Positions 16,912 to 24,782 of a stretch of DNA of 25,015 nt are shown here, piece by piece. Below the pieces are notes generated by a model, which saw nothing but the letters and a program-made list of their open reading frames with translations, was not told the origin of the DNA and ran no database searches. The first letter of the stretch is position 1. The number at the start of each line of letters is the position of its first letter. Position numbers and translations under genes: made by a program. The DNA is from Bacillota bacterium (GTDB taxonomy: Bacteria > Bacillota > Clostridia > Acetivibrionales > DSM-1351). Location of the stretch: positions 1 through 25,015 of the forward strand of contig JAFABO010000061.1 of the NCBI GenBank assembly GCA_023426005.1, in the 5' to 3' direction.

Positions 16912-17175
16912 CTATTCAATAACGCCAAAGCTTCCCTCCAAAACAGAAAGAGCATTTTCCCGGTTACCGATGTCAACATTTACTTCAAGCTTGACCATTG
17001 TTGAAGGAACTGCCCCGGGGAATTTATTGATCCTGTGTCTTGGATTTATCCCATAATGAAGTCCGCACTCAGAAGTATTAAGGCATGCTCTGCCGATTCC
17101 GTTTGTTCTCAAGGTACCCATTACACTGTTTGCGTCGTATATGTTTGTATATAGCACAGTAATTTTTTCACTCAT
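16912..17175 (-). CDS. Small protein of unknown function
   Basis: An 87-residue soluble protein I do not recognise. Start ATG 17175 is preceded by GGAGG with eight-base spacing; upstream in-frame codons have no site. It begins MSEKITVLYTNIYDANSVMG and contains two cysteines in the segment RACLNTSECGLHYG, then a basic-polar middle and an acidic-hydrophobic C-terminus (VNVDIGNRENALSVLEGSFG). No signal peptide or membrane segment. It lies alone between the nucleotidyltransferase gene and gtrA, all on the minus strand. Reality as a gene is supported by the ribosome binding site and codon use. Confidence 0.65.
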   Translation of the reverse strand: MSEKITVLYTNIYDANSVMGTLRTNGIGRACLNTSECGLHYGINPRHRINKFPGAVPSTMVKLEVNVDIGNRENALSVLEGSFGVIE

Positions 17176-17277
17176 GATGCTTACCTCCATTGATCGAAAT
17201 ATACCATGACAAATACCAGCTGTGAGAATCAAAGTTAGTATTTACATATATCAATAGAAATAAGCTTTATTTTTAAT

Positions 17278-17685
17278 TTATTTTTTAAATGTAAAAAACT
17301 TATTGAGGATATAGCTTACCCCTGTATAAAAAATCATTCCAATGAGAGTAGATATGTTTTTTCCAAGGAGAAGCTTTTCTGCCAGCAGTATGACCAGGCC
17401 GTGCTGGAGCAGGAAGCAAACTCCAAAAACAGCCGTAAAACGTATGAATTGTGACAGGGTGGAGGACTGTTTCCCTTTAAACGTCCATAACTTATTAAGT
17501 ATGAAACTGTTTATAAAACCTGCTGCATATCCGGCTATATTGGATAACCTGAGAGAAACTGAAAATACGTTCATTAAGGTAAACATGATCAAGCCGGTTA
17601 TAAGAGTATTTATAACGCCCACCAGACCGTATTTGACAATGCTTGAGTTTATTAATCTGCTGAATAATATCTTTAGTTTATTCAT
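17278..17685 (-). CDS. GtrA-family membrane protein
   Basis: A 135-residue protein with four predicted transmembrane helices (about 17-38, 45-64, 81-101, 108-129). The family hallmarks VKYGLVGVINTLITG near the N-terminus, NSFILNKLWTF in the middle and the closing YILNKFFTFKK are present. GtrA proteins are thought to flip or help move lipid-linked sugars across the membrane in surface polysaccharide glycosylation. The nucleotidyltransferase nearby could supply an activated sugar, but they are not adjacent enough to prove an operon. Start ATG 17685 has AAGGAG upstream. Confidence 0.88.
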   Translation of the reverse strand: MNKLKILFSRLINSSIVKYGLVGVINTLITGLIMFTLMNVFSVSLRLSNIAGYAAGFINSFILNKLWTFKGKQSSTLSQFIRFTAVFGVCFLLQHGLVILLAEKLLLGKNISTLIGMIFYTGVSYILNKFFTFKK

Positions 17686-17736
17686 TTACTTCTCCTTTTT
17701 CAGCTGCTTACCGGTTTTTAGCCATCGTCATGACTT

Positions 17737-17766
17737 TTGACATATTTGCACATTTTTAAGTATATA
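17737..17766 (+). promoter_or_regulatory. Promoter for the DUF2238-uvsE pair
   Basis: TTGACA at 17737-17742 and TATATA at 17761-17766 with 18-base spacing. A further TATAAT lies at 17765-17770 but is spaced 22 bases. It points toward the DUF2238 gene, about 100 bases downstream. Confidence 0.5.
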
Positions 17767-17877
17767 TAATAATATGAAATTTTACCATAAGCCATTATAA
17801 ATATTACCAAAGTCGATTACGGTTCAAACCCATACTAATTGACTTTTATATATGACATGCATGATATGGAGGTTAAA

Positions 17878-18561
17878 GTGGCGGTAAAAAAGAGGAAATA
17901 TTCACTGATATTTGTATCAAAACAGGCGGTACCTTTTAAAAAAGACAGACCGCTTCAGTTTATGCTGACCATATATATTGCTGTATTTGTGTTTTTCGCA
18001 CTGAAGCCTGTTGATTATCTGGAATGGTGGTTTCTCAGCCTTCCTTCGGCAATTATGATAGCGTGTATGATAATATTTTACAGAAAAGACAGGCTTACCA
18101 ATTTATCATATTTCAGTGTCCTGGTCTTTTTAATACTCAATACGCTGGGAGCACATTATACATATGCTCTGTGCCCGGTAGGAGAGTGGATGAAGGGGAC
18201 GTTCGGTTTTATCAGGAATAATTATGACAGACTTGTATATCTGATCTTCGGGCTGTTAATATCAATACCTGTCATGGAGATACTTTACAGGAGATTCAGG
18301 CTGAGGTATATTGAGGCATGTCTCTTAGCGGTCTTTATTATAGTGGCTCTGTGTGCGCTCAATTCGCTGACCGAGATGCTGATTGCGGCAGTGAACCGTT
18401 CACAGCAGCTGTTCATTCTGGCCCAGGCTCAGGGAGATATATGGGATTCACAGAGGGATACTGCCATGGGACTGCTGGGGGCTGCTCTGAATATGGGTTA
18501 TCGTGTTTTTGTGAAGATAAGACGGAATCAAAGAATTCACATGGTGAAGGTATCAAAATAG
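17878..18561 (+). CDS. DUF2238 (YjdF-like) integral membrane protein
   Basis: A 227-residue protein with about six hydrophobic segments. The DUF2238 signature is clear: GAHYTYALCPVGEWM, then FIRNNYDRLVYLIFGLL, and near the end AQGDIWDSQRDTAMGLLGA. The charged residues in these motifs lie at membrane edges. Function in the family is unknown. Start GTG 17878 follows GGAGG (17869-17873 region) by five bases; upstream in-frame TTG and ATG codons lack a site. One usually conserved segment near the end of the penultimate helix (commonly an ELxEW form) reads NSLTEML here. It precedes uvsE by 57 bases and may share its transcript. Confidence 0.85.
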   Translation: MAVKKRKYSLIFVSKQAVPFKKDRPLQFMLTIYIAVFVFFALKPVDYLEWWFLSLPSAIMIACMIIFYRKDRLTNLSYFSVLVFLILNTLGAHYTYALCPVGEWMKGTFGFIRNNYDRLVYLIFGLLISIPVMEILYRRFRLRYIEACLLAVFIIVALCALNSLTEMLIAAVNRSQQLFILAQAQGDIWDSQRDTAMGLLGAALNMGYRVFVKIRRNQRIHMVKVSK

Positions 18562-18618
18562 TAAAATGGCCTAATAATAAATCTATCTTTTTAATAACAT
18601 CAAAAGTGAGGGATAGGT

Positions 18619-19581
18619 TTGATATTCAGGTTGGGATATGTTGCTATGACCTTGAGTCTGGAGAACTGTTCACCGTCAGGTACCGTCACTTATGCCGTGT
18701 ACAGCAGACTGAAGGACGCAGGGGCAAAAAGTATGAGGCTGGATAGAGTGTCAAAACTGAATATTGAAAATACCCTGAGAATTCTCAAGTACAACCGTGC
18801 TATGGATATTAAGGTGTACAGGCTTACATCAAAGCTGATACCGCTTGCAACCCATGAGGAGCTGGCAGGCTGGGAATATCAGTCCCAATTTGCACACGAA
18901 CTTAAACAATTGGGGGGATTCATAAAGCAAAACGGGTTACGCATCAGTGCACATCCTGACCATTTTACAATTCTCAATCCGCTTAAACAGGAGGTGCTGC
19001 GGGCTTCTGCCAGGGATCTGGATTATCATGTCAGACTGTACGAAGCAATGGGGCTGGAGGATTACAGGTACAAGCTGGTGCTTCATGTAGGAGGTCTCTA
19101 TGGGGATAAGTGCAGCTCAATTGAAAGATTCAAAGTCAATTTTGCAAAGCTGCCCGACCGTATCCGGAAGCGTATAATCATAGAAAATGACGACAAATGC
19201 TTCACCGCAGCCGACGTACTGCAGCTTTGCAAGGATTTGGGCGCTCCCATGGTGCTGGATGTTCACCATCACAAATGTGCAAACAATGGTGAAAAGCTGA
19301 GCCAGCTTTTGCCGGAAATATATAAAACCTGGGACAGGGAACTTTTTCCGCCCAAAATACATTTCTCCAGTCCCAAAAGCCCAAAGGAGTTCAGGAGTCA
19401 CGCCGATTATATCGACTATACCGACTTTATGGATTTTTTAAATACTGCAAAAGCTCTTGACCGCGATATAGATATCATGCTTGAGGCAAAAATGAAGGAC
19501 AGGGCACTGCTGGAGCTCTCTGAAAAACTGGGGGCGGCTCCGGGCCTTGAAAAACTGACTAAAGCTTCCTTCAGGATTTGA
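18619..19581 (+). CDS. uvsE: UV damage endonuclease UvsE (UVDE)
   Basis: Nicks DNA 5' of UV photoproducts in an excision repair route independent of UvrABC. The 320-residue TIM-barrel protein starts at TTG 18619, six bases after GAGGG (18608-18612), giving the typical opening MIFRLGYVAM. Metal-site residues visible by comparison with the Thermus enzyme are H112 and H115 (SAHPDHF), H156 (VLHVGG), E189 (IIENDD), D214 and H217 (LDVHHH), H248 (KIHFSS) and E289 (MLEAK). K246 occupies the place of the carboxylated lysine known in the Thermus protein. UvsE is common in spore-forming Firmicutes. Family is confident; residue mapping is by eye. Confidence 0.93.
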   Translation: MIFRLGYVAMTLSLENCSPSGTVTYAVYSRLKDAGAKSMRLDRVSKLNIENTLRILKYNRAMDIKVYRLTSKLIPLATHEELAGWEYQSQFAHELKQLGGFIKQNGLRISAHPDHFTILNPLKQEVLRASARDLDYHVRLYEAMGLEDYRYKLVLHVGGLYGDKCSSIERFKVNFAKLPDRIRKRIIIENDDKCFTAADVLQLCKDLGAPMVLDVHHHKCANNGEKLSQLLPEIYKTWDRELFPPKIHFSSPKSPKEFRSHADYIDYTDFMDFLNTAKALDRDIDIMLEAKMKDRALLELSEKLGAAPGLEKLTKASFRI

Positions 19582-19699
19582 GATCAGACACAAATGAGTA
19601 CCAAAAACTGAGCGTAGCGAATTTTCTTGAGTTAAAGTGTAAAGAATATATATGAATACCTGACAAAGGTACAATTATCTTTTAGAGAGGATGTTTTGA

Positions 19700-19837
19700 A
19701 TGGCAAAAAACCAAAACAAGGACCAGAATAATGATGTGTCCTTTGACAATGATCAGCTGGGAGAAAATAAAAACAGCAACAGGGGCGGAAAAAAGGGCGG
19801 CAGCGGTAAACCCAAGCCTACCAGCAGAATTATATAA
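19700..19837 (+). CDS. Very small hydrophilic protein (45 residues)
   Basis: A short gene easily missed because of its length. ATG 19700 is preceded by GAGAGG (19685-19690) and the frame ends at TAA 19835-19837, with a strong terminator 18 bases further on. The product begins MAKNQNKDQNNDVSFDN, is rich in Asn, Lys, Gly and Asp, and ends in a Gly/Lys/Pro segment and TSRII. It has no membrane segment or cysteine. Composition recalls small acid-soluble or disordered spore proteins, but I do not recognise a family. Confidence 0.6.
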   Translation: MAKNQNKDQNNDVSFDNDQLGENKNSNRGGKKGGSGKPKPTSRII

Positions 19838-19854
19838 GAACATGTTTCTATTTA

Positions 19855-19894
19855 AAAAATAAGAATTGGGGTGAGTCCCGGTTCTTATTTTTTT
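19855..19894 (+). terminator. Intrinsic terminator after the 45-residue gene
   Basis: AATAAGAATTGGG pairs with CCCGGTTCTTATT (thirteen pairs including two G-T) around a short loop, directly followed by a run of T to 19894. A textbook factor-independent terminator. Confidence 0.85.
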
Positions 19895-19976
19895 AGAGTA
19901 TAGGAAATTAGGCAGAGTTCCTAAGTGGGCGAAGCGGATTTCGAAGTTCTTGGCGTATAATAGCCGGTGAATTTTC

Positions 19977-20007
19977 TTGTGACCGTCAGCAGAATTAATG
20001 TTATAAT
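19977..20007 (+). promoter_or_regulatory. Possible promoter for tex
   Basis: TTGTGA (19977-19982) and TATAAT (20002-20007) with 19-base spacing, or TTATAA at 18 bases. It lies between the preceding terminator and the tex start, about 40 bases from the ATG. Confidence 0.35.
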
Positions 20008-20047
20008 AAAATACGATTTACAAATTTTTGGACATGGAGAATGTAAG

Positions 20048-22201
20048 ATGGATATTATAGAACAGCTGATAAAGGAATTTAGCCTGAAGCCTTTTCAGGT
20101 GCAAAATACTGTAAAACTCATAGACGAAGGAAATACCATACCTTTTATTGCCCGTTACAGAAAAGAAGTGACCGGAGAATTAAATGACCAGGTACTGAGA
20201 GAACTGTATGAGCGATTGTTATATCTTAGAAATTTGGAGGAAAGAAGGGAAGATGTCAGAAGGCTTATAGACGAGCAGGGCAAACTGACGGAGGAGCTTT
20301 CCCGTTCTCTCGGCAGGGCTGTCACTCTCCAGGAAATAGAGGATATATACAGACCCTACAAGACCAAAAGGAAAACCAGAGCCTCGATGGCCAAGGAAAA
20401 GGGGCTTGAACCTCTTGCTGCAATCGTATTTGCCCAGATGCCTTCAAAGACACCGGTCCTCCAGATTGCGGCAGGCTACATTGATCCTGAAAAAGGAGTA
20501 AACACTGAGGAAGAAGCCCTTGCGGGAGCTATGGACATTATTGCCGAAGAGGTATCCGATAATGCTGAATACAGAAAGGCTCTCAGAGAGACGATATTCC
20601 GCAATGCAATGGTAGTATCGGCCGCCCGGAAGGAAGAGGACTCCGTTTACAGGATGTATTATGACTTCAGGGAGCCTGTCTCTAAAATTGCAAACCATAG
20701 GATTCTTGCCGTAAACAGAGGGGAGAAGGAAGAATTCCTGCAAGTAAAAATAGATGTTGACAGTGCGCTGTGCCTGGCATATTTAAAAGGCAGGACGGTT
20801 AAGAATACAAATACTGAAATGGCCGGGTATGTTGAAGCTGCCGTGGAGGATTCCTACAGCAGGCTTATTTTCCCCTCGCTGGAAAGGGACATTAGAAACC
20901 AATTAACCGAAACTGCCCAGGAGCAGGCCATGAAGGTATTTGCAGAAAACCTGAGAAATCTCCTCCTCCAGCCTCCGGTAAAGGACAGAGTGGTTCTGGG
21001 TCTTGATCCTGCCTACAGGACAGGCTGTAAAATCGCTGTGGTTGATGAGACTGGGAAAGTTCTTTCAACAACAGTCATATACCCAACGCCTCCCCAGAAC
21101 AAAATTGAAGAGGCAAGGTCCACGCTGAAAAAATTGATTGAAAAGTACAGGGTGGATATCATATCAATAGGTAACGGTACTGCTTCCAAGGAATCAGAGC
21201 TCTTTGTGGTTGAATTGCTGAAGGAAATCGACAGGAAAGTTTATTACATGGTGGTCAGTGAAGCGGGGGCATCGGTGTATTCGGCCTCCAAGCTTGGAGC
21301 GGAAGAATTCCCCGAGTTTGATGTGGCTCTCAGAAGCGCGGTATCCATTGCAAGGCGGCTGCAGGACCCCCTTGCCGAGCTGGTAAAAATAGATCCGAAG
21401 GCCATAGGTGTGGGACAGTACCAGCATGATATGAACCAGAAAAGATTGGATGAGTCCCTGGGAGGAGTGGTTGAGGACTGTGTCAATAATGTAGGTGTAG
21501 ACCTTAATACGGCGTCAGCCCCATTATTATCATATATTTCAGGAATTTCTTCAGCCATAGCGAAGAATCTTGTTGAGTACAGAGAAGAGAACGGAAAGTT
21601 TAAGAGCAGGAATGAAATAAAAAAGGTCAAGAAACTGGGAAATAAAACTTTTGAACAGTGCGCAGGTTTTTTAAGGATTACGGATGGAGACAATATTCTG
21701 GACAATACCTCGGTGCACCCCGAATCATATCCGGCAGCCGAAAAACTTCTTAAAAAGATGGGCTACACACTGTCGGATGTAAGCGGTAAGGGTCTCAGAG
21801 AGCTGGACAAAAAAGTTGAACAGAACGGAAGGGGAAGGGTGGCAGAGGAGCTGGGAATCGGCCTGCCGACTTTAAAAGACATTGTAAATGAACTGCTGAA
21901 GCCGGGAAGGGATCCCAGGGATGAGCTGCCCAAGCCTATTCTCCACACTGATGTACTTCATTTAGAGGATCTTAGGGCCGGAATGGTCCTGACGGGGACA
22001 GTGAGAAATGTGGCCGATTTCGGTGCTTTTGTCGACATTGGAGTCCATCAGGATGGTCTTGTTCACATTTCGCAGCTTGCCGACAGATTTGTCAGGAATC
22101 CGATGGAAGTGGTTGCTGTAGGAGATATTGTAAAAGTGAGAGTACTGGAGGTAGACGCAGATAGGAAGAGAATATCCTTAAGCATGAGGGAAATTAATTG
22201 A
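20048..22201 (+). CDS. tex: Tex-family S1 RNA-binding protein (YhgF/Tex)
   Basis: A 717-residue cytoplasmic nucleic-acid binding protein of the Tex family, linked to transcription and toxin-gene expression in other bacteria. Start ATG 20048 has GGAG eight bases upstream; the frame is open 27 codons further up without a site. Parts in order: helical N-terminal Tex domain (1-200), YqgF/RNase H-like domain (about 316-443, with VLGLDPAYRTGCKIAVVD), helix-hairpin-helix region (about 488-548, NTASAPLLSYISGI) and a C-terminal S1 domain (about 641-713, ending KRISLSM). Length and order are as usual for the family. Confidence 0.95.
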   Translation: MDIIEQLIKEFSLKPFQVQNTVKLIDEGNTIPFIARYRKEVTGELNDQVLRELYERLLYLRNLEERREDVRRLIDEQGKLTEELSRSLGRAVTLQEIEDIYRPYKTKRKTRASMAKEKGLEPLAAIVFAQMPSKTPVLQIAAGYIDPEKGVNTEEEALAGAMDIIAEEVSDNAEYRKALRETIFRNAMVVSAARKEEDSVYRMYYDFREPVSKIANHRILAVNRGEKEEFLQVKIDVDSALCLAYLKGRTVKNTNTEMAGYVEAAVEDSYSRLIFPSLERDIRNQLTETAQEQAMKVFAENLRNLLLQPPVKDRVVLGLDPAYRTGCKIAVVDETGKVLSTTVIYPTPPQNKIEEARSTLKKLIEKYRVDIISIGNGTASKESELFVVELLKEIDRKVYYMVVSEAGASVYSASKLGAEEFPEFDVALRSAVSIARRLQDPLAELVKIDPKAIGVGQYQHDMNQKRLDESLGGVVEDCVNNVGVDLNTASAPLLSYISGISSAIAKNLVEYREENGKFKSRNEIKKVKKLGNKTFEQCAGFLRITDGDNILDNTSVHPESYPAAEKLLKKMGYTLSDVSGKGLRELDKKVEQNGRGRVAEELGIGLPTLKDIVNELLKPGRDPRDELPKPILHTDVLHLEDLRAGMVLTGTVRNVADFGAFVDIGVHQDGLVHISQLADRFVRNPMEVVAVGDIVKVRVLEVDADRKRISLSMREIN

Positions 22202-22360
22202 GTATATTGATTTTATAATCCCTGTACTTTATTTGAAGGGTTAATTGTGATATTATTTATGTTATGATTTCCCATACTCACAATACTGGTTATTAATTAA
22301 ATGGTGCCTGGGAAAAACTTTTTAGAGATAAAATAGAAATACGAAGGAAGGACCTGACCA

Positions 22361-23248
22361 ATGGGAACTATTAATAATGCTGTGCGCTTACTTGCCAAAA
22401 GGCCGTCTATACTTATTCTAACAATCATAACCAGTACGGTTCTTTCTATTGTAGAATATCTGCTGATGATGCTTTTTTATAGCATAACAATGTTTAAAAC
22501 CGGCAGCCCCTTTGATGATTATGTAAATATAATACAATTTGTTATAGATACAATACTTGTTCCGCAAACGGCAGTTAAAATCATTATGGCACTTATTGTT
22601 TTAGTGGCAGCCGCAGCATTGATCTTCGGTCTGCTGCTTTCAGGCTGTTTCCACATACTTACCAATGCGGTCCAGGGCAAGGAAAAAAAGCCGGGAAGTG
22701 AGTTCCTGGCCGGAGTGAAGAAATATTTTCTCAGGATGGTTTCGGTTAATTTGTGGACTCTCAGTGCGGTTATACTGTTTGCTGTTTACGTAATTGTTGC
22801 CTCAATACCGGCAGCTATTTTTATAGACAATGCCTTGAACGGAGAGGTAAATATTGTAGCAGGTGTGCTTTTATTTGTAGTGACAATAATTGTTTTGTTC
22901 TTCAGTTTTGCCTTTTTCAGACAGTATATAACTTTTTGGTATCCTTCGGCCATTGTAAACAGCAAAAATCATTTTAAAATAGCAAAAAAAATATCGGACA
23001 ATGATTTTTGGACCTTATTGTCCAAATACATTGTTTTCGATATCATACTTGTCTTATTTGATGTTATATATGTCATAGCTAATTTTTCAATGGCAAATGC
23101 CCAGGTGATATCAAACGTTACCAGCTATGTCCTATTGATTGTCAATATAGTGTTTAAAACCATATTTATTGCAGTAATTGTATGTTTTGTATTTTCCACT
23201 TTCCATAAACTGAGTGAAAAAAGCCGGCTTGAAAAGGTTAATCACTAA
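22361..23248 (+). CDS. Six-helix membrane protein of unknown function
   Basis: A 295-residue very hydrophobic protein. About six transmembrane helices are seen (roughly 16-40, 72-98, 128-152, 163-188, 222-245, 255-282), with a short charged loop EKKPGSEFLAGVKKYF between the second and third. The C-terminus is basic and cytoplasmic (HKLSEKSRLEKVNH). Start ATG 22361 has AAGGAAGG upstream. The pattern of long helices with an FxxGxKxYF loop recalls glycerophosphodiesterase membrane-domain or DUF975-like proteins, but no firm family can be given. Its stop codon overlaps that of the opposite-strand gene by four bases. Confidence 0.7.
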   Translation: MGTINNAVRLLAKRPSILILTIITSTVLSIVEYLLMMLFYSITMFKTGSPFDDYVNIIQFVIDTILVPQTAVKIIMALIVLVAAAALIFGLLLSGCFHILTNAVQGKEKKPGSEFLAGVKKYFLRMVSVNLWTLSAVILFAVYVIVASIPAAIFIDNALNGEVNIVAGVLLFVVTIIVLFFSFAFFRQYITFWYPSAIVNSKNHFKIAKKISDNDFWTLLSKYIVFDIILVLFDVIYVIANFSMANAQVISNVTSYVLLIVNIVFKTIFIAVIVCFVFSTFHKLSEKSRLEKVNH

Positions 23249-23610
23249 AAAATGTCCAATAGCAGGTAAAGAAGAACAATAATAAGTATTTCGTCCTGAA
23301 CTTTGTCTGTCAGCAGAAGTACCAGTAAACCTGCAAGGAGTAAATCATCCAGATAAATATCAAAATCAAAGACTGTAAATAACGGATTTCCCGATCTCTC
23401 GGATCTATCCCCGCCGAACAGTGAGGACAGAAAGCCCAGAGGTTGGGATTTTTTCCGTTCCTGACTTTCTGTTGGGGCGGGCAGGGACAGTATCGGTTCT
23501 TCGGAAAGAGCAGTTTCGGCTGACGTGGTACTCTGCTCCACATGATAGTTGCTCTGGGTATTTGTTTTTTTATATCTGCGAGGTTTAGAAGAACGCTTCC
23601 TGTAAGCCAT
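23245..23610 (-). CDS. Small protein with basic N-terminus and hydrophobic C-terminal hairpin
   Basis: A 121-residue protein I do not recognise by name. It opens with a strongly basic stretch (MAYRKRSSKPRRYKK), has a polar Ser/Thr/Glu/Pro-rich middle, a Gly/Phe segment (LGFLSSLFGGDR) and ends in two acid-flanked hydrophobic stretches (LDDLLLAGLLVLLL and DEILIIVLLYLLLDIF). ATG 23610 has GGAG with eight-base spacing; the GTG three codons earlier overlaps that site. Such DD-LLL-DE-LL tails are common in small clostridial proteins of unknown, perhaps spore-related, function. It heads away from the 136-residue gene with a 38-base gap on the same strand. Confidence 0.65.
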   Translation of the reverse strand: MAYRKRSSKPRRYKKTNTQSNYHVEQSTTSAETALSEEPILSLPAPTESQERKKSQPLGFLSSLFGGDRSERSGNPLFTVFDFDIYLDDLLLAGLLVLLLTDKVQDEILIIVLLYLLLDIF

Positions 23611-23648
23611 TCCATTCACTCCAATTCCAGTTATTCATAGGATGCTCC

Positions 23649-24059
23649 TTATACAGGCCGCTCTTCCGAGTCATCCAGCACTTGAGTCAAGCTGCCGATT
23701 CTCATAAGTTTCAGACAGGTTTGAAGCTTTCTCTGACGGTTTTTATTAAGGTATGGCCTGATTGCATTGAGCAGGTTTACCCTTGGGTCGTTCGCCACAT
23801 TGAGCTTGCTCATGGCTTTTTTCATCTTTCTGGCCATATCGGCGAAGTCGTCTGCTTCATTACTGTTGGAACTTGAATTTTCATTGCTCCTGGATTTCTG
23901 AGGCGGATCCTCTTGTGTATCTTCATCTTTTGAACCGTTACCAGTATTAGACATGAGCATGTTGAGCAGACCCTTGACATTGTCGGGGATATTGGGGTTT
24001 GAGTTCTGCCCCAGCATATCCGCTATTTGTTTGATTTTGTCACCCATGTCGTCACTCAT
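23649..24059 (-). CDS. Small clostridial protein with a conserved C-terminal helical domain
   Basis: A 136-residue soluble protein. Start ATG 24059 follows GGGAGG by five bases; upstream in-frame codons have no site. The N-terminal part (MSDDMGDKIKQIADMLGQ and VKGLLNMLMSN) is helical, the middle (about 50-78) is an acidic, Ser/Asn-rich disordered stretch, and the C-terminal part has the pattern DPRVNLLNAIRPYLNKNRQRKL. I believe the last pattern recurs in small clostridial proteins, but I know no function. The leader upstream is strongly structured and can hide its ribosome binding site. Confidence 0.65.
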   Translation of the reverse strand: MSDDMGDKIKQIADMLGQNSNPNIPDNVKGLLNMLMSNTGNGSKDEDTQEDPPQKSRSNENSSSNSNEADDFADMARKMKKAMSKLNVANDPRVNLLNAIRPYLNKNRQRKLQTCLKLMRIGSLTQVLDDSEERPV

Positions 24060-24161
24060 ATTAACCTCCCAAGCCATTTTATGGCTTTGAGCCGCATAGC
24101 GGCCAAAAATGTTATGCAAGTAATTATCCTTTATCGCAATGTGGCAATAAAGGAGGTTAAT
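24060..24161 (-). promoter_or_regulatory. Leader that can sequester the ribosome binding site
   Basis: On the minus strand ATTAACCTCC (24161 to 24152) is a perfect ten-base complement of GGAGGTTAAT (24069 to 24060), the ribosome binding site of the 136-residue gene. Between them lie hairpins CCTTTAT/ATAAAGG (24128-24153, sharing two bases with the anti-site), GCCGC/GCGGC (24091-24103) and GCCA/TGGC (24073-24085). This is the shape of a closing stem around a multi-hairpin junction. Confidence 0.4.
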
Positions 24162-24184
24162 CGGCCATGTCCCCATATGTGCAC

Positions 24185-24201
24185 GGTCAATTATATTGAC
24201 C
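24185..24201. repeat. Perfect 17-base dyad
   Basis: GGTCAAT-TAT-ATTGACC, a perfect seven-base inverted repeat with a three-base centre. It could be an operator for a dimeric regulator or a small hairpin near the start of the transcript for the 136-residue gene. No T run follows on either strand. Confidence 0.4.
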
Positions 24202-24304
24202 TCAATAAATTGCCCGGGAGCACTCTATGTACCTGCCATAAAACACTGATGAAATTTCCTTCTTCATACCCGCTGACCGGCCCTGAGATTAAAAGCCGCA
24301 GAAG

Positions 24305-24622
24305 CTATGAATTCAGATATTCACTAACTTTTTTCATAATATCCTTGCTGTCTTTTCCAAGAATTTTTTCAAGTTTATCAAGATCGTTTTTGGTGATCTT
24401 CTTTTTTATTTCTTCCTTGTCTATTTTCATGTTCTTGATTTTATCTTCGTCAAACTCATTGATTTTTTCCATTAACTCGTTTTTATCAATCTTCTCCAGT
24501 TTTTTTGCCAATTCATCCGAATTGTCTTTTTTCAACATATCAATTGCTTGATTTACTTTAGATTGAACCATTTTATCACCTAACAGCTCCTGGATTTTTT
24601 TGCTTAATGAATTTTCACTCAT
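24305..24622 (-). CDS. Small highly charged helical protein
   Basis: A 105-residue protein of almost only Lys, Glu, Asp, Leu, Ile and Met, predicted to be nearly all helix. After an N-terminal helix (MSENSLSKKIQELLGDKM) it shows a loose repeat of about 11-12 residues (DELAKKLEKIDK, NELMEKINEFDE, DKIKNMKIDKEE, DLDKLEKILGKD). No cysteine, signal or membrane segment. ATG 24622 has GGAGG five bases upstream. It resembles the N-terminal half of the 136-residue neighbour in style (I..LLG...K...D.LK), so the two may be related, but I cannot show it. Function unknown. Confidence 0.65.
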   Translation of the reverse strand: MSENSLSKKIQELLGDKMVQSKVNQAIDMLKKDNSDELAKKLEKIDKNELMEKINEFDEDKIKNMKIDKEEIKKKITKNDLDKLEKILGKDSKDIMKKVSEYLNS

Positions 24623-24711
24623 ATATACCTCCAATATGTAATTTAATATTTGGTCGTTATTACAGTTTATGCACACTGACAAGCTTATTATGTAAAAACT
24701 ATTTTGGTTAA

Positions 24712-24753
24712 TTTGAAATAGAAGCTTGGATATTACCCAAGCTTCTATTCAAA
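24712..24753. terminator. Long inverted repeat, probable terminator of the Cys-rich gene
   Basis: ATAGAAGCTTGG pairs perfectly with CCAAGCTTCTAT around a seven-base loop, and TTTGAA/TTCAAA extends the stem with one bulged base. It lies 30 bases beyond the stop of the 64-residue minus-strand gene, before the promoter region of the 105-residue gene. The T tract is weak but the stem is very strong. Confidence 0.6.
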
Positions 24754-24782
24754 TACTTTTGCTATGGACGACCCTTAGTTGG

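Noticed and set aside
17255..17275. AAATAA/TTATTT hairpin with T tract downstream of gtrA
   Set aside because: All A-T pairs and very short; it would not be a stable terminator and lies on the strand opposite to the gene.
19601..19699. Sporulation-sigma promoter (TGAATA box) before the 45-codon gene
   Set aside because: A TGAATA is present, but no CATACTA-like box lies at the correct spacing.
24150..24199. Plus-strand ten-codon frame after GGAGGTTAAT
   Set aside because: A start codon and ribosome binding site are seen, but the frame is only ten codons and no promoter or terminator supports it. It is kept only as an alternative reading of the inverted repeat.
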